A program made the position numbers and the translations under genes. Positions 14,379 through 18,968 of a stretch of DNA of 18,968 nucleotides are shown in pieces. The notes below the pieces were generated by a model. The model worked only from the letters and a program-made list of their open reading frames with translations. It did no database searches and was not told where the DNA came from. The DNA is taken from contig JAURZO010000148.1 of assembly GCA_030653405.1 (NCBI GenBank), positions 1 to 18,968 of the forward strand, written 5' to 3'. Source of the DNA: Zwartia sp. Its GTDB lineage: Bacteria; Pseudomonadota; Gammaproteobacteria; Burkholderiales; Burkholderiaceae_B. Within the stretch, counting starts at the first letter, position 1. Each line of letters starts with the position of its first letter.

Positions 14379-15254
14379 CTAACGGTTTACAAACGGAGCA
14401 AAGTCATACAACTGCTCAGGGTTTTTCACCAAAATCTGTTGACGCAACGCCTCGGAGGGTAGCCACTGAAATACAGTATCAGCGATGTCACCATCGTTTG
14501 GCATAGGTGCAGGAATATTCGGATGCGGCCAATCTGTACCCCAGACTAAGCGATCTGTTCTTGTGTTTAACAACGCATCGACAAACGGCTGAATCGCCGC
14601 CCACTGATTGGCGGGGTCAACGACTCGGTAGGCACCGGACAACTTGACCCAGGCTGTGCCCTCTTTAACCAGCGCACACATATTTCGAAAACCTGCGTCA
14701 TCTACGCTTGGTTTGGAAGGGTGGCCAAAATGATCAAACACGACAGGCACGCCTAGCTTGGCGGCCCACATCGGAATATCGGGCTTTGCCGCCACATCCA
14801 CTAAAAATTGAATATGCCAGCCAAAAGGTTGGATGCGCCGCGCTAAAGTTTCCGCATCGCTCAGCTGACTGCCACCGGCAAACAAGATGTTGACACGCGT
14901 GCCGCGCGTCCCTGCCAAATGCAAACGCTCAATTTCCGCATCCGTACTATCAACGGACAAGACCGCGACCGCACGCAAGCGCTCCGCATGTGCGTGCATA
15001 GTGTCATACAGCGTGCTGTGATCGTGACCATAGACCGAGGGGTGCACCAGCACGGCGCGATCTGCTCCGATCGCCTGATTCATCGCTTCGAAGGCGGCCC
15101 AGGGTGCCAAGCTAGGGGTGTAGGACCGATCAGCGGTGTAGGGATAGAGCTTGGGATCTTCGAACACATGAAAATGACAATCCACCGTGCCAGCCGGCAA
15201 CTTGTGCTTAGGCTCGACCAACGGATCAAATGGTAAATACTCTGATGTCATCAT
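14379..15254 (-). CDS. LigI-like metal-dependent hydrolase (amidohydrolase superfamily)
   Basis: I use the ATG at 15254 (291 residues; 15251 is equally possible); the longer reading to 15275 starts with TTG and lacks support. The protein is a TIM-barrel amidohydrolase: HFH motif at His27/His29, LVHPSVYGHDHSTLYD (69-84), VVFDHFGHP with His175, and WGTDWPHPN with Asp241. This layout is that of the 2-pyrone-4,6-dicarboxylate lactonase (LigI) group and related lactonases, in which metal dependence varies. These hydrolyse lactones arising from aromatic or sugar-acid breakdown. It leads the operon with dctPQM, so the likely picture is uptake of a carboxylate and its hydrolysis in the cytoplasm. The exact substrate cannot be read from sequence. 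Confidence 0.82.
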   Translation of the reverse strand: MMTSEYLPFDPLVEPKHKLPAGTVDCHFHVFEDPKLYPYTADRSYTPSLAPWAAFEAMNQAIGADRAVLVHPSVYGHDHSTLYDTMHAHAERLRAVAVLSVDSTDAEIERLHLAGTRGTRVNILFAGGSQLSDAETLARRIQPFGWHIQFLVDVAAKPDIPMWAAKLGVPVVFDHFGHPSKPSVDDAGFRNMCALVKEGTAWVKLSGAYRVVDPANQWAAIQPFVDALLNTRTDRLVWGTDWPHPNIPAPMPNDGDIADTVFQWLPSEALRQQILVKNPEQLYDFAPFVNR

Positions 15255-15284
15255 AATGAAGTGTCCCGTACCCAATCTATATTT

Positions 15285-15296
15285 TTATTCGAATAA
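15285..15296. promoter_or_regulatory. Perfect 12-bp palindrome upstream of the hydrolase-TRAP operon
   Basis: TTATTCGAATAA reads the same on both strands and lies about 30 bp before the hydrolase start. Its position would let a bound dimeric regulator block or control the hydrolase-TRAP promoter. No regulator gene is adjacent and no promoter for this operon could be assigned with confidence. Confidence 0.35.
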
Positions 15297-15323
15297 TAAG
15301 TTTGTTCGGGATTTAAGCACTTC

Positions 15324-15389
15324 TAAGGGGTAAACGCGACTCAGGTTCTCCCCGACTTCGATTAATCTCATTGAAATAAGGGTAAACGC
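15324..15389. repeat. Direct repeat TAAGG(G)GTAAACGC in the glpK upstream region
   Basis: TAAGGGGTAAACGC (15324-15337) recurs as TAAGGGTAAACGC (15377-15389), 53 bp apart and differing only by one G. Two such copies in a 229-bp divergent spacer could be binding sites for one regulator of either transcription unit. No known consensus is recognised. Confidence 0.4.
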
Positions 15390-15397
15390 TGAGACAT

Positions 15398-15436
15398 TGA
15401 TGAAATATTCATCATGCGTTCAAGCAGATGCATAAT
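15398..15436 (+). promoter_or_regulatory. Candidate glpK promoter with overlapping dyad operator
   Basis: TTCATC (15408-15413) and CATAAT (15431-15436), 17 nt apart, form a plausible promoter with a good -10 and a poor -35. The -35 lies inside a 17-bp dyad TGATGAAATATTCATCA (15398-15414), an arrangement typical of a repressor site. It is not a convincing match to the E. coli GlpR operator as I remember it (TGTTCG and CGAACA halves). The leader to the glpK ATG would be about 40 nt. Confidence 0.42.
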
Positions 15437-15483
15437 CAGTACAACTTTTTTGAACTCTTTTTCGCATCAAACCCAACGATTCA

Positions 15484-16989
15484 ATGAAATATATCCTCGC
15501 ACTAGACCAAGGCACGACGAGCTCGCGGGCCATTTTGTTTGATAACGCTGGCTCGGCAATCGACTCAGCACAGCAGGAGTATGCGCAACATTTCCCGCGC
15601 CCGGGTTGGGTTGAACACGATGCCGTCGATATCTGGAACACGCAGATCGAGGTCGCTCAGCAATTAGTCGCGCGCGCCTGCTTGCCAGAGGACATTGCCG
15701 CAATCGCCATCACAAATCAACGCGAAACGACGGTTCTGTGGGATCGTCAAACGGGCGAACCGATTGCACCCGCCATTGTCTGGCAGGATCGCCGAACCGC
15801 CGATTTGTGTGTGACGTTACGCCAACAAGGTCACCTTGAAAACATTCAAGCTAAAACAGGCCTGGTGCTGGACGCCTACTTTTCAGGAACAAAACTCGCT
15901 TGGCTACTCGATCACGTTGAGGGTGCCCGTGCACGTGCAGAGCGTGGTGAGCTGGCCTTTGGCACGGTCGACAGTTGGCTCGCATGGAATCTGACCGGCG
16001 GTGCTGCACACATCACCGACCCCAGCAATGCTTCTCGCACACTGCTTTTTAATTTGCATACGCTTGCTTGGGATGATGAGCTCCTCGCTCTTTTTAATAT
16101 TCCTCGCGCGGTCTTGCCAGAGGTGGTCCCGAGCTCTGGTATCTGTGGACAAACGGATGCCTCTCTTTTTGGTCATGCGATCCCCATTGCCGCTCTGATT
16201 GGCGACCAACAGGCGGCAACCTTTGGGCAGGGCTGTTTTGAGCCCGGCATGGCTAAAAACACTTACGGTACGGGTTGTTTTATGTTGTTAAATACAGGTG
16301 CAGAACCTGTGACGAGCCATAATCATTTGTTAACCACGGTCGGCTGGCAACGCCCCTCTTCAACGACGCCTGTACTACAGACCACGTACTGCCTTGAAGC
16401 CTCAGTCTTTATGGGGGGCGCGACCATACAGTGGCTGCGCGACGGCTTGAACATCATCCAGACAGCGCCCGAGGTCGAAGCCCTTGCCGCAAGCGTACCC
16501 GATGTGGGTGATACCTATCTTGTACCCGCCTTTACCGGCTTGGGAGCTCCTCACTGGGATGGTCATGCGCGTGGCACGCTGATTGGTATGACGCGGGGGA
16601 CTACCAAGGCACATATCGCTCGCGCGGCACTTGAAGCGATCGCGCTCCAAGTCGCTGACGTATTTGAGGCAATGGAAAAAGATGCTGGCTTTAAGCTCAC
16701 TGAACTCCGCGTCGACGGCGGGGCCTCGAAAAATAATCTGCTGATGCAAATGCAGGCAGATATTCTTGGCGTGCCGATCGTGCGTCCCAAGATTGTCGAG
16801 ACCACTGCGCTAGGTGCGGCATACTTGGCTGGCCTTGCCGTTGGACTTTGGTCTGATTTAGACAGTATCACTGCCTGTTGGCAACAGGACAGACGCTTTG
16901 AACCTCAATGGTCTGACGCGCAGCGTGCCACCAAACGCGCGCGGTGGCGCCAGGCGATCGAACGCGCTCGAGGCTGGTCAGAGGACTAA
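15484..16989 (+). CDS. glpK: Glycerol kinase
   Basis: This 501-residue cytoplasmic kinase phosphorylates glycerol to sn-glycerol 3-phosphate with ATP. Seen in sequence: the phosphate-binding start DQGTTSSRAILFD (8-20), the glycerol-contact NQRETTVLWD with Arg80/Glu81, GDQQAATFGQ with Asp241/Gln242, the FGGY-family signature region YGTGCFML, MGGATIQWLRDGL, and DGGASKNNLLMQMQ around residue 411. Length is normal. The ATG has no clear Shine-Dalgarno. It is followed 9 nt later by glpD, and no glpF facilitator is in the unit. Confidence 0.96.
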   Translation: MKYILALDQGTTSSRAILFDNAGSAIDSAQQEYAQHFPRPGWVEHDAVDIWNTQIEVAQQLVARACLPEDIAAIAITNQRETTVLWDRQTGEPIAPAIVWQDRRTADLCVTLRQQGHLENIQAKTGLVLDAYFSGTKLAWLLDHVEGARARAERGELAFGTVDSWLAWNLTGGAAHITDPSNASRTLLFNLHTLAWDDELLALFNIPRAVLPEVVPSSGICGQTDASLFGHAIPIAALIGDQQAATFGQGCFEPGMAKNTYGTGCFMLLNTGAEPVTSHNHLLTTVGWQRPSSTTPVLQTTYCLEASVFMGGATIQWLRDGLNIIQTAPEVEALAASVPDVGDTYLVPAFTGLGAPHWDGHARGTLIGMTRGTTKAHIARAALEAIALQVADVFEAMEKDAGFKLTELRVDGGASKNNLLMQMQADILGVPIVRPKIVETTALGAAYLAGLAVGLWSDLDSITACWQQDRRFEPQWSDAQRATKRARWRQAIERARGWSED

Positions 16990-16998
16990 ACTATCAAC

Positions 16999-18609
16999 AT
17001 GAATAATGCCTCGCTGTCTGACACCTTGCCACTGCCCACAGTCCGTGCTGAGCTGCTCGCCAAGCTTGAGCGGGGTCTCCCTTACGACTTGGCGGTCATT
17101 GGTGGCGGAGCGACAGGGTTAGGGATCGCATTAGATGCCGTGACTCGCGGATTATCCGTTGTGCTGATTGATGGGGCTGACTTTGCCAAAGGCACTTCAT
17201 CGCGTTCAACCAAACTCGTGCATGGCGGCGTGCGCTACCTGGCTCAGGGCAATATTTCACTCGTCTATGAAGCGCTTCACGAGCGCGCAACACTACTCAA
17301 CAACGCCCCCCATCTTGCGCGTGCGCTCTCCTTTGTGATGCCCTGCCATCGCTTTTGGGAAAAGCCTTTTTATGGTGCGGGCTTATTGATGTATGACTTG
17401 CTGGCAGGCCGCCGCAGCCTTGGCCGCACGAGATTCTTAGGCGTCGCAGAGACTCAGTCCGCCTTGCCAAATATTCGCGCAGAGGGACTCAAGGGCTCAG
17501 TGCAATACTGGGATGGTCAGTTCGATGATGCGCGCTTGGCGCTTGCACTGGCGCGAACAGCCGCGCAACATGGAGCCGTCTTGCTGAATTATTGCCAAGC
17601 CGTTGAGTTACTCCACGATAAGGATCAATGCGTGAACGGCATTCTGGCACAAGATGTCGAGACCGGTCTGCCTTACACCATCAGAGCCAAGTGCGTTGTC
17701 AACGCCACGGGCGTTTGGGTCGATGCGATTCGTCAGCTCGATGACGAAGCACGCGGCCAGACAAGTGAAACAATGGTTGCCCCCAGCCAAGGTGTGCACA
17801 TTGTCGTGGATCGCGAATTTCTACCAGGCGATCAAGCGCTCATCGTGCCACATACCAGCGATGGGCGGGTGCTCTTTGCAGTGCCTTGGCTAGGCAAGGT
17901 GATTTTGGGCACAACCGATACACCTCGCCATGACCTGAGCCTGGAGCCCAATCCCTTCAGTGAAGAGCTGGCATTCATTTTGCGAGAATCTGCACGCTAC
18001 CTCAAGCGCGCACCCACGCGTGCTGACATCAAGAGTATCTGGGTTGGCCTGCGACCCTTGGTCAAACCCCCGACTGACGCGTCTGGAAACACTAAAAAAA
18101 TCAGCCGGGAACACACCGTACTGGTGAGTCCGAGCAAACTTGTGACAGTGACGGGTGGCAAATGGACGACGTATCGCGCGATGGCGCAGGACGTTCTGGC
18201 GCATTGCGATGAGGCGAAGCTACTTGCACAAACAACACCTTGTGTGACGGAACATACGGTCCTGATTGGTGCGCAGTCCGGGCAAGTCGTCGCGCATTCG
18301 ATGCACGAAGCACCGGGAAGAGCCGCATATGGCGATGAGGAAGCGTTTCTCGACACCTTGCCCGGTGCACGAAACGAACTTGCAATGGGACTCACCGAAG
18401 CCATGGTGCGCTTCGCGGTCCGCTACGAATATGCCCGCTCGGTTGAAGATGTTCTGGCAAGACGTTCTCGCCTGTTGTTCCTGGACGCCCGTCTGGCCGC
18501 TTCGATTGCTGGCGCAGTCGGAGCGATCGTTGCAGAGGAAACCGGGCAGGATCCTGGCATCGATGCCTTTTTAGCCTTGGCGATGCACTATTCGACACTG
18601 CCCGAATGA
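16999..18609 (+). CDS. glpD: Aerobic glycerol-3-phosphate dehydrogenase
   Basis: This 536-residue membrane-associated flavoenzyme oxidises glycerol 3-phosphate to dihydroxyacetone phosphate and passes electrons to quinone. The FAD-binding GGGATG is at residues 35-40 in DLAVIGGGATGLGIALDAV, and the family signature DFAKGTSSRSTKLVHGGVRY at 61-80. Also seen are GTTDTP in the middle, WVGLRPLV, and VTGGKWTTYRAMAQ, all diagnostic of GlpD. A GAGGA at the end of glpK serves as ribosome site, so glpK and glpD are one operon. The stop is 2 nt from the stop of the convergent GMC oxidoreductase gene, with no terminator hairpin between them. Confidence 0.96.
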   Translation: MNNASLSDTLPLPTVRAELLAKLERGLPYDLAVIGGGATGLGIALDAVTRGLSVVLIDGADFAKGTSSRSTKLVHGGVRYLAQGNISLVYEALHERATLLNNAPHLARALSFVMPCHRFWEKPFYGAGLLMYDLLAGRRSLGRTRFLGVAETQSALPNIRAEGLKGSVQYWDGQFDDARLALALARTAAQHGAVLLNYCQAVELLHDKDQCVNGILAQDVETGLPYTIRAKCVVNATGVWVDAIRQLDDEARGQTSETMVAPSQGVHIVVDREFLPGDQALIVPHTSDGRVLFAVPWLGKVILGTTDTPRHDLSLEPNPFSEELAFILRESARYLKRAPTRADIKSIWVGLRPLVKPPTDASGNTKKISREHTVLVSPSKLVTVTGGKWTTYRAMAQDVLAHCDEAKLLAQTTPCVTEHTVLIGAQSGQVVAHSMHEAPGRAAYGDEEAFLDTLPGARNELAMGLTEAMVRFAVRYEYARSVEDVLARRSRLLFLDARLAASIAGAVGAIVAEETGQDPGIDAFLALAMHYSTLPE

Positions 18610-18611
18610 CA

Positions 18612-18968
18612 TCAGGCTGCGGCCGCATCCTCCAGAATCAAATCCGCACCACGTTCAGCCACCATCATCACCGGTGATTGAGTATTGCCCGAGACCATCG
18701 CCGGCATCACCGATGCATCCACGATACGCAATCCTCGTAGACCTTTGAAGCGCAAACGCACATCGACGACGGCCTCATCGTCCGAGCCCATGCGACACGT
18801 CCCGATGGGATGATAGATGGTCTGACCATTCGCTCGACCGAAGTCCAGCCACTGGGCATCGGTTTGTACGCTGTCACCCGGACTCATTTCGAAATCTACA
18901 TAATGTGAAAGCGCTTGCTGACCAATGATGCGACGGGCAATTTTCATGCCATCGACCAAGGTCTGTTG
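18612..18968 (-). CDS. GMC oxidoreductase (choline dehydrogenase-like), C-terminal part, runs off the right edge
   Basis: The reverse strand is open from the window edge to a TGA at 18614-18612, 118 codons. It shows the C-terminal GMC oxidoreductase pattern: TIYHPIGTCRMGSDD with the catalytic His, VVDVRLRFKGLRGLRIVDAS, VMPAMVSGNTQSPVMMVAE with the second catalytic His/Asn position occupied by Asn, and GADLIL. Members are FAD-dependent alcohol dehydrogenases (choline, long-chain or aromatic alcohols). The TTG at 18959 is not a true start; the frame continues beyond the window. The substrate cannot be inferred. Confidence 0.9.
   Translation of the reverse strand, partial: QQTLVDGMKIARRIIGQQALSHYVDFEMSPGDSVQTDAQWLDFGRANGQTIYHPIGTCRMGSDDEAVVDVRLRFKGLRGLRIVDASVMPAMVSGNTQSPVMMVAERGADLILEDAAAA

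Noticed and set aside
18612..18959. Complete small protein starting at 18959
   Set aside because: The apparent start is a TTG and the frame stays open to the window edge; motifs show it is the C-terminal end of a much longer GMC oxidoreductase.
1..18968. CRISPR arrays, tRNA genes, insertion sequences
   Set aside because: No regularly spaced repeats, no tRNA cloverleaf with CCA end, no transposase motif and no terminal inverted repeats were found on reading both strands by eye.

Overview
The window looks like chromosomal DNA of a betaproteobacterium, probably Burkholderiales and perhaps an Alcaligenaceae relative. The evidence is the gene mix: a Tat-exported high-potential iron-sulfur protein, SlyB-type and glycine-zipper lipoproteins, a Rap1a/Tai-type protein, a DctPQM TRAP transporter paired with a LigI-like hydrolase, and a glpKD pair. 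No 16S or other phylogenetic marker is present, so the family-level guess is weak. No tRNA, rRNA, IS element, phage gene or CRISPR array was seen, and base composition looks even throughout.

Layout. Positions 1-279 hold the N-terminal end of an amidase (minus strand) behind a good sigma70-like promoter. Positions 536-2299 hold a small envelope/periplasm set: HiPIP, a SlyB-like lipoprotein, a Rap1a/Tai-like secreted protein and a glycine-zipper lipoprotein, with strong terminators at 862-899 and 2307-2354.

Positions 9137-2353 (minus strand) are the most interesting part. This is a seven-gene, tightly packed operon that encodes what looks like a self-contained type II fatty acid synthase. In transcription order the genes are: a FabL-like enoyl-ACP reductase, a FabG-type ketoreductase, a dedicated ACP with a C-terminal extension, a double-hotdog dehydratase, an intact ketosynthase, a second ketosynthase that lacks the catalytic Cys and one catalytic His (chain-length-factor-like), and a fusion of an AcpS-type phosphopantetheinyl transferase with an LpxL-type acyltransferase. 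The logic is that the PPTase domain arms the ACP, the KS/KS-like pair extends the chain, KR, DH and ER reduce it, and the LpxL-like domain transfers the product to a lipid acceptor. The layout resembles the rhizobial acpXL-fabZXL-fabF2XL-fabF1XL-lpxXL locus that makes and attaches a very-long-chain fatty acid to lipid A, but here with a PPTase fusion and a FabL-type reductase. The product is unknown.

Positions 9301-11534 (plus strand) hold mmsA (methylmalonate-semialdehyde dehydrogenase) followed 14 nt later by queC (preQ0 synthase). Positions 15254-11593 (minus strand) hold a catabolic operon: a LigI-like metal-dependent hydrolase, then dctP, dctQ and dctM of a TRAP carboxylate transporter. 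Positions 15484-18609 (plus strand) hold glpK-glpD for aerobic glycerol use, behind a promoter region with dyads and a direct repeat. Positions 18612-18968 hold the C-terminal end of a GMC oxidoreductase (minus strand), converging on glpD.
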